Shown here piece by piece: positions 47,901 through 59,575 of a DNA stretch of 64,000 nucleotides. The notes beneath the pieces were generated by a model. It did not search any database, was not told the DNA's origin, and saw only the letters and a list, made by a program, of their open reading frames with translations. The DNA is from Andrena cerasifolii. Taxonomy: Eukaryota; Arthropoda; Insecta; Hymenoptera; Andrenidae. Positions within the stretch are counted from its first letter, which is position 1; each line of letters begins with the position of its first letter. The DNA lies in the NCBI RefSeq assembly GCF_050908995.1, contig NC_135130.1, positions 8,053,001-8,117,000 on the forward strand, written 5' to 3'. Both the position numbers and the translations under genes were made by a program.

Positions 47901-49291
47901 TTTATATATATATATTTTTTCTATTTTATAGTGTTTGAGGATTTTTTGTATATTTTTTTCTAGTTTTTAGTGTTTGTGGATTTTTATACATTTCTTTTCA
48001 TATTTTTTTATTTTTTACTTTTTTTAAAAATAATGAATTGTCATCCAACCTACGCACGCCTGCAAAGTTTCAAAACAATTGGATTGGTTGAAGTGGGTGA
48101 AAATTGAGTTGCCAATTTTGAACTATACACCAAATAAACAAACAAACATATACCAAACATACAGAGGATCGAAGCTAAATAAAATAATTTTAAAAAATAG
48201 CAAATAATTGGTAAAAAACCGAATAATTGTAAGTCTATTAACACTAACTGGAGAATAGAAATGTGTCGCGCAAAGCGGTTAAATGTTTACCGCGATAATC
48301 TATAAATTTGCAGTCAGAAGTGGAGAAATATTACAATGAAGCCATGATAGTGTATAAACGAGAGTAATTATTGCAATGTAAATAGAATGTTTGGATAATG
48401 GTAGGTAAGCCTACGTACCTGAATTCGTGCGAGCAACAAACAAACACGTCCTACCTCTTCAGCCGCTGGAATGCAAATGGCGACCGTCGCGCCAAATTCG
48501 CGCCGCGAATTCTCTCGATCGTTAAGCGAGATCGCCCCTCTTCAGGCCACACTCCTTTCCCGCGCAGCGTATCTCTCGGCGTTATATTTCGATTAATGTT
48601 TTTAAACAGACAACAAGAACTTGTTTATTACATCACAATACTAGAATATTCTTAGGTTATCAAACGCTACATTGAAAATACAGTAATACCATATATATCA
48701 CTGTGAAGTCCATCATCTCCAATTAATCATGCCAAAGTAATCGACTATCGATTCTCGTTTCGTCCGTGAAATTTCAAACCGACCAACATCGATTCTCGTT
48801 TGGCCCACGAAATTTCAAACTAACCAAACTCCACTACTTCAAACCAATTTTAAACGATCAATATCAATTTATATACACCCCCCCCCCCCCCCCGCCCCAA
48901 CAAATTTTTATTTCTGTAGGTCCGAGTGCGTTCGATTGTTGAAAAATAAAGTGTGCCTTTTATTAAAAATTGTTTACTATTATAATTGTCACAGCGTACA
49001 TAACCTTGACCTCCTAGCGGTTGTTATGAAAACTGTTTCACTGAATTGGCGGTTAAGTTCTGTCCGAGTGTGTCAAGAAATGAGAATTCAGTAGAATTAC
49101 TTTAGCGACCTACGGGTCCTGTTATTTCGAAATTGTTTAATACATCTCAGCAAAACTGTCTCACCCAGGGGAGTACGTATATTCGCGTAATCTTGCGCGC
49201 AACCTAACCTCTTTCGCTGTCAGAAACATAAAGCAGTGGCATTACTTCATCTTTACTTCGGATTTCTAGAAAGGAACGTAATCGAGCCAGC
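47901..49291. other. Intergenic and probable MZT1 upstream region
   Basis: Contains T-rich low-complexity sequence (about 47.9-48.0 kb) and a C homopolymer of about 15-16 bases near 48.88 kb. No gene was recognised. The last several hundred bases should contain the MZT1 promoter. Confidence 0.45.
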
Positions 49292-49546
49292 ATGCCAGAG
49301 TCAGAGGCTGTGCATCATCAGATAAACGCTGCTCGTAAAACGTTCCAGACGCTCTACCAAATATCCAAATTGCTCAACACCGATTTGGACCCGGCCACTT
49401 TAAGCATATGCATTAGGTTATGCGAGAACGGGGTAAACCCGTACGCTCTCGCAACTGTGGTGAAGGAGTTGCAGAGGGAGGTGAGAGCTATGAACGCTAC
49501 CAACCAGTTAGAATCGCCTACGAGTAAATCGAGCTTAAATAAATAG
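49292..49546 (+). CDS. MZT1: Mitotic-spindle organizing protein 1 (MOZART1)
   Basis: A single uninterrupted frame of 84 residues, the usual size for MOZART1 (about 80). The protein is a small helical adaptor that binds the N-terminal regions of gamma-tubulin complex proteins and helps recruit and activate gamma-tubulin ring complexes at microtubule-organising centres. The family core is clear: residues about 10-65 read INAARKTFQTLYQISKLL, then NTDLDPATLSICIRLCENGV, then NPYALATVVKELQRE. The tail (about 66-84) is polar and rich in Ser/Asn/Lys, as is common. The start is the first ATG after a non-coding leader; no intron is needed. ATTAAA at 49717-49722 is a plausible poly(A) signal. It is convergent with the MESD gene 0.8 kb away. 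Confidence 0.95.
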   Translation: MPESEAVHHQINAARKTFQTLYQISKLLNTDLDPATLSICIRLCENGVNPYALATVVKELQREVRAMNATNQLESPTSKSSLNK

Positions 49547-50344
49547 GCTTCGCGTTATATTCGGTAAATAATGCGGGTTCCTCGACACGCGATCCTCGAT
49601 ATACTCTCCACTTGGAAATGATCGAGAGTAAGCTTGTATTTTGTTAAGGATAATTGTTAGTACTAATCGTTACTTCCTTCGTCAGTATGTTGCTCTGTTA
49701 ATAATGTAATTTGTGAATTAAAGCTTTCAATTTACGTATTGTGTTACGAAAAGAATTACCTGACCCTTATCATTTTTAACAGACTTTAAAAAGAAAGAGG
49801 TTCTACGTTTGATGTGTATGTATATATTATATTTGTCCGCGAATTTCTCCGTACCTACATTTTGACGAAAAGTATACCGGAAACGGATTTGCGAATTTTA
49901 TTGAAAAAAAATTTGTTTACCCTTCAATATTTACATATTAACTATACTAAGCATTACATTGATCTACTTGCGTTGTTTGATTGAAAAAAAATCCCAAAAC
50001 CATCCTTACTTTTCAAACCATTACAGTGATCTCCCTCCTTACAAACGATATAGTTACACGGGGTGAACCATGTTTATTGGAAGCATATTTTACACTTTCC
50101 TCCATACTTATGCCTCGATGAATATGAGAAATTATACAATAAATATAAACGCACATAATTTAACTTATAAATTCCCTTTCTGTAAATGCAGAAACCACTT
50201 GTATAAGAATGGTTTCGTAAAGATTTGCTTATTGCATAAGTATATACAATTTATAAAAATATACAATTCACAGATATATACAAAAGAAAGTACATCTTAG
50301 TTTGCTTTGAAGTTAACTTCAAAGAATGCGCATGCCGTGGAAAC
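49547..50344. other. Convergent intergenic region between MZT1 and MESD
   Basis: AT-rich sequence holding the 3' untranslated regions of two convergent genes. A frame at 50070-50300 has no recognisable features. Confidence 0.5.
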
Positions 50345-51227
50345 TTACAATTCCATTTTCCTCTGTTTCTCATCCGCTGTATTTTGAGTATTCGAACTCT
50401 CCTGCATTCTCATTGTATGCGCGCTCTGCAAGGAACCATTCATAAAACACGCAATTCTAAGAACTTATTCCCCGGAGGCATTAAAATTTACCTGCTTCTG
50501 CTGATCTCTGTAATAAATCTGCCCTTCGAGGGTAACGTGGGACAATTCCGGCTGCTGGAGTAAGAAATTCTTTGCGTCTACAGCCTGCGAGCCCTCGCGG
50601 AATAGGAACACAGATCTTTTCGGGTCGATCGGATATCTACGAACATTCGACGATTCGATACAATTCCTAACAGCTGATACCACAGTGAAGAGAGTACCTT
50701 TCAGCGATAATGTGGTTATTCTGAAGGCTGGTTTGCCAGATCTTCATTATCACGTCGGCCTGCTCCACTGAAACATCCTCCTCGGTATCGACGAACATCA
50801 TCACGCCTTTGCCCTTCTTCGTCATTTTGAGTATATTATCAGGATTGGATACATCGAGCTGTGTAAACGAACGAAATATACAATTCACGCAAACTATATG
50901 TTGAGCGAGAGGCTTCAACCGATTTACCTTGGATATATCAACTTTGGGACAGGGTCTAAGGTGTTCGGGTAACTCATCCGGCTCTAAAGGCTCCTCATTT
51001 TCCTAAAAGAAGAAAAACCGCCTTTCTGTACACGATCTCCCGTCTACCTGCGAACGAAACAGGGAGACGCAGCATACCTCCCACTGATCTAACAAATGGT
51101 CTAGATCGGCATCAGTCATGTCCCGTATATCTTTATCCCTCCACGATTTCTTTTTGCCAGATTTCGCGTCGATACTCGCCTCGACGTAAATCAACACCAA
51201 CATCACACAAATGACTTCCCTTTTCAT
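50345..51227 (-). CDS. boca: LDLR chaperone MESD / boca homologue
   Basis: Five minus-strand exons at 51227-51078, 51002-50928, 50858-50698, 50636-50492 and 50425-50345 join in phase to 203 residues, within the range of the family. MESD (boca in Drosophila) is an ER chaperone that helps fold the beta-propeller/EGF modules of LDL-receptor-family proteins such as Arrow/LRP and yolk or lipoprotein receptors. A signal peptide covers about residues 1-21 (MKREVICVMLVLIYVEASID). Next come KKKSWRDKDIRDMTDADLDH, then the chaperone domain (KGVMMFVDTEEDVSVEQAD, IWQTSLQNNHI, YPIDPKRSVFLFREGSQAVD, VTLEGQIYYRDQQKQ) and a Lys/Gln-rich tail. The C terminus is KMEL, a plausible variant of the KDEL/HNEL-type retrieval signal. 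All introns are GT-AG. Intron retention after exon 4 would add VNFNASGE and lose the retrieval signal. Confidence 0.95.
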
Positions 51228-51620
51228 TTCTGAAACCTACGACGGCCAATTTCCCAACAGAAAATTCAAAATTCCCCGATTACCCGAAAATCAGCAGGCT
51301 TCTTTTTCAACGAAACTCGAAATTTGGAGTACAGTATGTTTTTAAACGGTGACACGACACCGCGAACGTGTATCAAGTATGGACCTAAGAATTAAATGGA
51401 CGGAGCACAAAGGCTCAACATGGACGAGGGGGTCGAGCCAGTCGATCGGGAGGTGGTATCAAGCTCTTATTTTAGAGGTTATGCGGCGATGCGGTGTTGC
51501 CAGGGTTGCCAGATAGTTTTAATGTCGAGCCGCCAGATCGCGTGGTCAAATTTTTTGATATTGCGCTTCATTTTCGAGAAAATCGGCTTTGAAATTCTTG
51601 ACGATGCGACCAGTCGCGTA
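51228..51620. other. MESD upstream region
   Basis: Probable promoter region of the MESD gene. A stretch near 51476 (GTTATGCGGCGATGCGGTGTTGCCA) is repeated at about 63325 with few differences. Confidence 0.45.
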
Positions 51621-51632
51621 TAAGGAAACCTA

Positions 51633-51857
51633 GTGATGATCTAGGCAGTGATCGGAACAACGTTTATCGTCGCTGATTGGTTGCCGCGATTTGGGGCAAA
51701 AGCGGAAGTAGACAGAGAAAGAAACTGTAACAAAGAAAGAGACAGAAAGAAAGAGAGAAGTACTGATAGAAAGAGATAGATAACCGTTTAGGTTATGTTT
51801 ATTTCCGGTTTTGCCCCAAATGGCTGCGGTTATGTCGATCACTCCCTGGAGGATCAC
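51633..51857. mobile_element. TIR element with 12-bp flanking direct repeats
   Basis: Terminal inverted repeats of about 22 bp resemble GTGATxxTCxAGGxAGTGAT at both ends. The element is flanked by identical TAAGGAAACCTA (51621-51632 and 51858-51869). The interior is a purine-rich tract (AGAAAGAGACAGAAAG) between conserved ends, and an inverted, truncated copy opens the window (1-205). Non-coding. The 12-bp flank does not fit the common superfamilies. Confidence 0.75.
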
Positions 51858-51928
51858 TAAGGAAACCTACCCTAATGAAATTCACGGGCGATTTGGGCGT
51901 AAGTGGAATTCGCCCATTGTAGCCCAAT

Positions 51929-52398
51929 CAGGGGGGCCAAGCTTCCCTCTTACGAAAGTTGAAGCAGAGTTTGTAGCGCCTCCTACCAATGAGGTGCGTA
52001 CTAAACTGTGAATGTGTGAATTGGTGTGAATCGGGACGTATGTGTATGTGTATACGTGTAATGTACCGTTTACTTTAAAACCTGTCCACGGATCGTCGCG
52101 CCAGCGACACGTATGCAGCAGATAGAAGGATAAACATTGAAATTGAATATTTCTTCTTTTCTTAGGAAAAGAAAATATATTCAATGGCTTTGTATATCCT
52201 TCTATCTGCTGCATACGTGTCGCTGGCGCGACGATCCGTGGACAGGTTTTAAAGTAAACGGTACATTACACGTATACACATACACATACGTCCCGATTCA
52301 CACTAATTCACACATTCACAGTTTAGTACGCACCTCATTGGTAGGAGGCGCTACAAACTCTGCTTCAACTTTCGTAAGAGGGAAGCTTGGCCCCCCTG
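51929..52398. mobile_element. Foldback element FB1 with 203-bp near-perfect arms
   Basis: The left arm 51929-52131 and right arm 52196-52398 are reverse complements with one visible mismatch. They start CAGGGGGGCCAAGCTTCCC. The spacer of about 64 bp contains TTCTTCTTTTCTTAGGAAAAG. Open frames here run through the palindrome and are not genes. No target-site duplication was recognised. Confidence 0.9.
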
Positions 52399-53410
52399 GT
52401 GCCACCTCTGAAGTAACAACTTCGTGAAAGAACTGTGACTTGTGTTGCGCACTGTATGTTTAAAAACGGTAACTCTGAGAACCATATTCCACCGATTCAT
52501 ACAGGTCGGTAAAGTTAATAGACATGAAAAATAACTGCCCCTGCTAAGAAAAATGAAAACACTGCAAATGAAGAATTGCATACTAAATTACTTTTCAATT
52601 ACTAAATAAACGAAATCGATCCAAATACGATCGCATTCTTTATCCTTATCACCGACCCACGGTAAAAAGTATCTCTTACCTCGCCATAATTGGTTTCAAC
52701 ACAGACGAGGTACAGCATAGACCTATCACCTTATAGATGTTCGTGTCGCCACCCAAACTGTATTACCGACCCATAATTTGAGGTCTGAATGTAGTGGCAT
52801 CTGCTCATGAACAGCGTTCAACTCAGCAACTACTCTGACATGTGTTGAAAGGCTGAAAGGTGTTTGCGTACTTGTATACGTGTGACTCGTTTAGAGAGAG
52901 AGTTTGGCACAGGTAGGCTTTTGCTACGCTATGCTTTGGCTCGGTTTGTCAACGACTCACGCGGATTTTTCTCCGAAAATCCATTTCAGGGATCAAGACA
53001 CTATGAAGCACAAAAATGGTATTTCTTCAAAGCCCATGCAAGCTATAAGTTGCAAGATGACATTGTTTATTAGTACTTTGCGTGTAGTAGAACCTTTTCA
53101 CGTATCGTACGCCGAAAAGTATTAAAAATTCACGCTGTTACTGACATTCCCGCAAGATTCTAATGCACTTTTGAAGTAATAATAATTGGATATTACTGGC
53201 TACGAGTATTAGTTTATGGCCAACACTAAAATTTACAGTAAAATCTAATTCTTAAAAGACTCGCAGAAGGTTGCATGATGCACGAGTGTCGTGGTGTGCA
53301 TGGATGCAACTGCAAGTCGAGTTACTTTTGAAACCCGCATTGGGAAATAAAATTTTGTCTAGCGCTGAGAAATTCATCGGTTCAGTGAAGTGTGTGCACG
53401 TCATAGTTCA
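52399..53410. other. Intergenic, no gene recognised
   Basis: No splice-consistent exons or repeats were recognised. Two overlapping frames at 52864-53125 lack any recognisable domain. Confidence 0.5.
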
Positions 53411-56295
53411 TATTGTCTCGTGATTTCTCAATTCGCGCATAAATTTCATCGATTACTGGACCATGTGGGAGGCCTTTTAACAGGATTCCATTTAGATATA
53501 CCCGTTACCTAGAAGACTTTTTCAGAAACTGAAGGACGTTTAAAAACAGGAAGTGCTTCTGTAATCGTGTGCAATGCGATTGTAGAGTCAGTGCCTGTGC
53601 CTGCCAAAAAGTGTTTCATAGAGTACCGTGGTTCTATCGTATACTTCGTCGATCTTAGTAACTAAGGGGGAGAAACAAGTATGTCACTCATATTTCTCCA
53701 AATATTCCTGCAACTATTCATTTACACCAAGTTCCACTAAAATGTATTTATTCATTATAAATAATACTAGATGATATGTATAAGCATTAACATTAATGTA
53801 TCGAACAATTAAACATTGAGAATAAAAGAGAATTCATTCGGCGTAGAAAATCATTTGCAAATTCAAGATCAAATGTTACTAATTGCTTGATATCTCAAGT
53901 TCTATCGATCAAAGTTAATAATAATTTCTACTGGGCGGTTAGGGTAAATGTTGTTAACATTATTTGTCATAGCAATAGCCAATGGAACGTATATTTTAGC
54001 AGAAAATCCATTTTTGCCGAAGAATTCGTTGGATTTCGCAATTGTAATTAACCGTCGACCTTGTTTTGATCGGGAGACATCGTTCCTCGAAGTCTAGATA
54101 AGGAGCTCACAGAGCTTCATGTACTCAGTCGTCGTCGGTCTTCCGGGCCTGGAGGACCTCCGGGGACCCTGCAGTTGCCGAGCTACCTGGACCTACTGGA
54201 CTTCCTGGACTTGCTGAGGACCTGGTCAGGGTTTCAACTCGGGTCCATCCCCCTCCCCCCGATGCAGCCGAGCCACCTGGAGAGGCGGATTCAGGAGCCT
54301 TTCTTGGAGGGGGCGAAATATGTAAAAGTACATAAGTACATTTTTTAACCCTCTTTCACAAGATTTAAAATTTGCTTGTAACTTATGTTTTAATATCTCA
54401 ATCTGATACTGTAACCTAAATAATTAAATTCACATTAATTATAATTCTGTATAAATAATTAAATTCACATTAATTATTTATACAGAATTATACACAATGT
54501 CATAATATTTTCTATTTTATTACTCTTGGGGGGGGGGGGGCGATCTGCAGAGATAGCAGTGCAACTTTTCAACTCGTTCAATCTTTCTACATGCTACCGA
54601 ATAAAACGATTATATATATATATATGTATTAAATTCTAGATAAAAGTTTTAGTATCGCGTTTTAAACATTCTAAACAATTTTTCTTTAATTTCACAATCA
54701 TTCGAGATGCTTAATGTTTTGCATGCAAGTTACGCTTCTCAAGTTTAAATATTTCATATGAGTTTTATGAATCTTCTCTTATTAATAGTTATTACATTCG
54801 AGTCATTAGATTTTCTGAATAAAACATAAATAGGCAGTCTCTCTACGGGCCTCGAAACGCTGCGACCTCCTCGTAGCGAGACCTGGTAATTGGTGAGAAC
54901 AGAGCCGATGCGATTGCTGCGATTGTCAAATATCCTAAATAAGTAGTTAGATACAAGAATTTCTTTAAATAGTAATACTTTGATATAATGTAAAAATAAA
55001 TGTAACTCGAAATGTTTGAATAAATCATTCCTTCCCTTCCTTCCACATGTATAAATATATAAAATAAAGTAATGTGGAATTCTCAAGATATGTGAAATAA
55101 TGGAGTTCAATAACGACGTTCACCAAAGTCGGAGGACGGATCGGACGGATGAACATTTAAAATGCCATGGTATACCTATCTTAATGTATTATTTCCATCG
55201 ATTACTGGAATATGTGGGAGGTCGATCGTCCAGATTCTACTGCAATACACTAAAAATAAGTATCTGGAAGACTTTTTTGAAAACACTGTACTCGAGTCCG
55301 ATCACATCTCCTCAACTTTGAAAGACATATATGTATACATAGAAAGAGCAGGGTGCATGGCTGCAGCTGCGAAAAGTACATATTTCGCAATGGACATTGC
55401 GATATAGAATTATTTCCGGCCTTTGTGAAATTTCAACTTCCATGGGAAACAGTTGAGGTCGACAGCAACCTCTACCAATGTGACAACATTCACGAAAGGT
55501 GTAAGCTGACAGTTCGACTTCAACCGCGGCAGCGATCGGATCAGTGAATGTACCTGCATATTATTTCGTGATTTCTCGATTCGTGCATCAATTTCATCGA
55601 TTACTGGACTATGTATGAGGCCGTTTAACAAGATTCTGCTGCATTACACTCAATACCAAGATGCCTTTATGGAAACATTTTACGCGAGCCCGAACACTAC
55701 TTCCCACTGCTGAGAGATGTTTAGAAATGTGATGTGCTTTTGTGACCGCGTGCAATGCGATTTTAGAGTCAGTACATATTTCGCGATAAAGTATTTCATA
55801 GAGCACTGTGTGGACGCGAGTGCAGAGTCAATGTTTTGCGCATACAGAACTATTTAAGTGAAAGCACCGGTGCTCTAAGTGATTTTTCATCGTGGAATTA
55901 CTGTGTCTACATAAAATTATTTCTGGCCTTGACGAATTTCCAGTTAGCTGGGAGTCGGTCGAGCGCCATAACACCGCCAACAACCCCTACGTCACAACAT
56001 TGCCAAGCGGTGTCACCTCTGTCAGTTCGACTTTACTCGCGACGGTGATCGCATCAGTGAGTGCGTGCACATATTATTTCGTGATTTCTCGATTCCTGCA
56101 TAAATTTCATCGATAACTGGACTATGTGGGAGATCGTTCAACGAGATTCCACTACATTACACTCAGTACCTAGAGGACTATTTTGGAAACGCTTTACTCG
56201 AGTCCGAACACATCTTTCCACTGTTGAGATATGTTTAAAAACATGAACTGCTTTTGTAATCGTGTGCAATGCGATTGTAGAATCAGTGCTTATTT
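53411..56295. repeat. Diverged tandem duplications of a roughly 500-bp unit
   Basis: Related segments begin at about 53411, 55165, 55558 and 56074. Shared words are CGTGATTTCTCGATTC, TTTCATCGATTACTGGACTA, CCTAGAGGACT, and GTGCAATGCGATTGTAGA followed by GTCAGTG. Between the second, third and fourth segments a further block is shared (GACAGTTCGACTTxA, GCATATTATTTCGTGATTTC). Copies are broken by small indels and stops, so no protein is called. Origin unknown. Confidence 0.75.
54130..54300 (+). other. Short collagen-like Gly-X-Y remnant
   Basis: In one plus-strand frame near 54183-54222 the sequence reads PGPTGLPGLAEDL, and CCTGGAGGACCT-type words recur through the segment. It is short and soon interrupted. 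It may be a degenerate fragment of a collagen-like exon or simply a GGACCT-rich repeat. Confidence 0.3.
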
Positions 56296-56440
56296 CGCGA
56301 TAAAGTATTCGATAGTGCACAGTGGCCCTGCGTATTAGTAATGTGAACGCGAACGTAAAGTCAGTGTTTTAACGCATCTAGAATTAATTCAGAGCACCAG
56401 TGCTCCTATTGCTTTTTCATCGCGAAAGTAATGTGACATA
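55810..56440. repeat. Palindromic module copies 1-2
   Basis: Copies at about 55815-55900 and 56340-56440 each run: GCGAxxGTAxAGTCA, then TTTTxxCGCAT, a short spacer, the palindrome (A/G)AGCACCGGTGCTC (AGCACCAGTGCTC in copy 2), and TTTTTCATCG. The same order recurs at 59.3 and 60.2-60.4 kb. Confidence 0.75.
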
Positions 56441-57344
56441 TTTGGAAGTGTGACACATTCTATGGGGTACTGACCCTGCAACTGCTGGACATTCGCCTGC
56501 AGATCGAATAGCTACTGCTAAAAGGGGATGCTTGTCAGTGAGACTATTTTCAACGAACGGTGAGTGATACTTTTTCATTCTTTGAATTTTTCTGTATGCT
56601 ATCGAACATAATGATTACTGTAGCGAGCATAGTGACCACGAATACGTACTTAGTACTCGCGAATAGTAAAATTTAATGCGTGTACTTCCAAATGTTTAAT
56701 ACACGTAGAAAAATACAATGAATAAATTTTAAATTCGCGATAGGAGTTTTAATATCGCGTTTCAAACATTCTAAACTTCTTTTCTTTAATTTCACAATCA
56801 TTCCGGATGCTTAATGTATCGAATACGAGTTACATTTCTGAAGTTGAACTCTTTCGTGTGAGTTCTTTCAAATCTTCTCTCTTAACAGTAATTACATTCG
56901 AGTCATTAGATTCTCTTAATAAACAATGACAGTAATTTTTGGTACTACTTGGTTATTATGCTCGCTAGTTTTGCTTGCCCGTTGCATGTGCTAAATATTA
57001 AGACACACTGGTAGTAATATTACGAGAAATCAAAAATTGCCACTCTTACCACCTGATATCTCGACCTCAAATGGTCCCTTTATAAAATAACAGTATAATA
57101 ATAAATGACTGCCGCCAAAGTGGCTGCTATATGAACTTAAATTTCTTTCTCCCTTGCATAAAAATAACTTTAAGCCACTAAACCTACAAATTTTATACAT
57201 CGCGGAAGAACTTGCACATGTGCTTAGTTTTAACTAGCCATAGTCCTAGAGTCCATTAAGTTTTAATTTAAGAACTTTAGTCGTAAGAATTTTTCCAAAT
57301 TTTCAAAAATGCATTGGTCGAATATGGACCAGAAATATTTCGTA

Positions 57345-57535
57345 GAAATGGGTCACTTTCGTAGGTACCTCCGCGTTGGTGTGCCTGGACTTGGTAACGT
57401 TTTCCAATGCATTGCGTCTTGCAAAACGTTGTCAAGCTGAAGCCTACGATCTAGTTTAAGGGTCCAGATCGAGCCAAACTTACATTCGGTGAGTTTGGTT
57501 CGGTCTGGACATCTATTCAGAAATGCACTTGCGTA
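57345..57535. repeat. Direct repeat DR, copy 1
   Basis: About 175 bp almost identical to 60955-61138 in the same orientation. Shared words include ATGGGTCACTTTCGTAGGTA, CTCCGCGTTGGTGTGCC, GCCTACGATCTAGTTTAAGG and GAGTTTGGTTCGGTCT. No open frame. Confidence 0.85.
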
Positions 57536-58572
57536 CTTCGAGCGATAAGCTTTTGTTCCGCCTCGTTCTTCTTAAATATAAGAGTGCCAAACACACCCTT
57601 CTAGAAATACAATTCGCCTTCGATCACTGATTTCTATTTCGCGCATGGTGTTCTCGCCCTTCATAGGCCGGCTGTGCTGGGTACAACTTATTACGGCTTT
57701 ACACAGAGGACCATTGTTAGACGAAGATGTGCGACAGTTCTCGTTCTCGGTCACGCTCGCCATGGCTGTGTAAAGTCGTGATATGGAGCATGCCATGTAG
57801 AAACAAAATTTCGGTGGATCGAGGGTGAATGTTCGCGTCGCGCCGCGCCTTTCGGTCCTTTAGTCGTTTAGTCTCTTTTGCAATCTCAATCGGGAGATTC
57901 TTAGCTTTCGCATATCCCTCGAAAGTTACGCAAGTGCATATTTGCAATAGATTATGCCACTAGGGCTCATTGTAAAGAGTGCGATAGGCTAGATTTAAGG
58001 GTAGAGGTACGCTTGCTTGTTGAGAGTGACGCCTTTTACCTTTGCTTTTGCTTACAATTAGCTTCACCGTGCACCGTGTCGTTTCGCATTTAGTATACTT
58101 TTACAGACTTGTCATAGTGTATTTTCTATTTCCTACTTTCAATTCTCTTTTCTTTTTTTCCGGTAATATAATTCGCTCTCGGGAGAGATCTTGAATTAGC
58201 ACAAGATGCTCGGGCACGATACACTCGCCTGTGCAAATTGTCGGCTTTGTGATGGGAGCGCGTATTGCAGCTGCATGTGATTTAATTGTGAGGCGGGCTG
58301 CTGTGAGTCTGACCCCTCAGGCGCGGCCCCTAGTGGGGAACTCCCGTTAATGGGGGGCTGGATGAATGGTGGTCGCGTATTAGCGTTTTGTCTGTGCAAC
58401 TGCAATGCGTGAGTGTATCGAGCAGCTCGAGATCTCTCACGACGGCGAATCCGTGTCCGTTTTTCAATTCTTTTTCTATCTCTGCAATGAGATACTTAGC
58501 GTCTATTTGTCACTTGAAACCAGTGCAAGTGTGCCTCTAAAATATGCGAAAGAAATTGTAATGGCATATGTG
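57536..58572. other. No gene recognised between repeat families
   Basis: Minus-strand frames at 57572-57947 and 58196-58405 show no domain. Nothing else recognisable. Confidence 0.45.
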
Positions 58573-58620
58573 TAGAAAGATCGACGAGAACCTCTCGTCT
58601 ATCTTTCTTACGCGCGCATG

Positions 58621-58706
58621 CTAACCCTTTGGACTTTAAAGTAAAGTCTTTGGAAATAATTTTAGTAGTTTTTTACCTTATACCGCAATCACAGTCCAAA
58701 GGGTTA
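58621..58706. mobile_element. Short MITE-like inverted repeat (86 bp)
   Basis: Ends CTAACCCTTTGGACT and AGTCCAAAGGGTTAG. The CCCTTTG/CAAAGGG ends resemble the TTAA-flanked piggyBac-type MITEs in this window, but the outer bases read CTAA and TTAG. Confidence 0.6.
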
Positions 58707-58944
58707 GTATAACGAAGTATAGTGTATATGTGTGCTGCGAAACTTAGAAAATTTAGCCAGGCAAGTCCAGTTTTAAGCGCATCATCGAAACATTCGCCGA
58801 GGGATTCGCCGAGGTTTTCTCTGGTGAATTCTTTAATAAAGAATTCACTAAGAGATTCGTTGCTAGTTTCAGGGAAGAATTAGATCTGGGTTAGGGTTTA
58901 CTAACACTTTAGAGTAGAATTGGAATTTTTCTGGCATTCCATGC

Positions 58945-59215
58945 CATTAGCGCCTGATGAGGCTGCTTCTATTTCCTTTTACAATTCGGAATTATCATGC
59001 GCCTAAACAGGCTGCTGTATTTTTTAATTAACATTAAAAAGGATGAGACCTGATGATGGTACATTAGAATTAAAAAGCATTAGGCGCCCAAAAAGGCTAC
59101 TCCTTCCATACATTAAGATTGAAAAACCTTAAACGCCCGAAGAGGCCACTCCTTTTTTCTATCAGACAGAATCAGAATTCATTGAGCGCCCAATGTGGCT
59201 GCTGGAAATTTTTCT
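58945..59215. repeat. Imperfect repeat with GCGCC(N)nAGGCTGCT core
   Basis: Five imperfect copies at about 58949, 58999, 59083, 59130 and 59187 of a core like AGCGCCxxAxxAGGCTGCT, spaced roughly 50-85 bp with AT-rich spacers. Non-coding. Confidence 0.65.
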
Positions 59216-59309
59216 CAAAGTCTGAATTGCGTGACACCTTGCAATTTAAAGGAAATTTTTTCGAACTTGTTTAAATACAAATTGTCTGTTTCAGTTATAG
59301 TGTTTGTGA

Positions 59310-59410
59310 TCGCCCGTAATGCGATCGTAGAGTCAGTGTTTTTGCGCAAGTAAAGCTAGTCGAGAGCACCGGTGCTCTAATAACTTTTTCACCGCGAAAG
59401 TAGAGTCATG
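59310..59410. repeat. Palindromic module copy 3
   Basis: Contains GTAATGCGATCGTAGAGTCA, TTTTTGCGCA, the exact palindrome GAGCACCGGTGCTC, and CTTTTTCACCGCGAAAGTAG. Same order as the other copies. Confidence 0.8.
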
Positions 59411-59454
59411 CACGAGTCCAACTGCAGCTGCAACGTTGAGAGCTAAGCTGGGGC

Positions 59455-59575
59455 TGAGTTGAAGGGTGCTCGTCTGAGAGCTGCTGGTCAGAGGGATGCT
59501 GGTCAGATGGGTGATGATCAGAGGGGAGCTGGTCTCAGGGATGCTGGTCAGAGGGTTACGAGTTTGCAGAGATGC
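59455..59575. repeat. Short GCTGGTCAGAGGG tandem repeat
   Basis: About six degenerate copies of a 15-16 bp unit near GATGCTGGTCAGAGG. Non-coding. Confidence 0.7.

Noticed and set aside
48870..48900. C homopolymer as a biological signal
   Set aside because: A run of about 15 C is more likely simple-sequence expansion or assembly noise.
47400..49000. A fifth odorant receptor downstream of OR-D
   Set aside because: The sequence matches the region after OR-C, but none of the nine exons can be found.
51811..52427. Mirror-image frames sharing FYLLHTCRWRDDPWTGFKV
   Set aside because: The same peptide is read from both arms of the FB1 palindrome; it recurs at 62533-62952 for the same reason.
55609..56320. 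Two related minus-strand frames (60-65 codons) that looked like a repeated exon
   Set aside because: They fall in the tandem duplicated units; other copies are interrupted by stops and single-base indels, so coding function is not supported.
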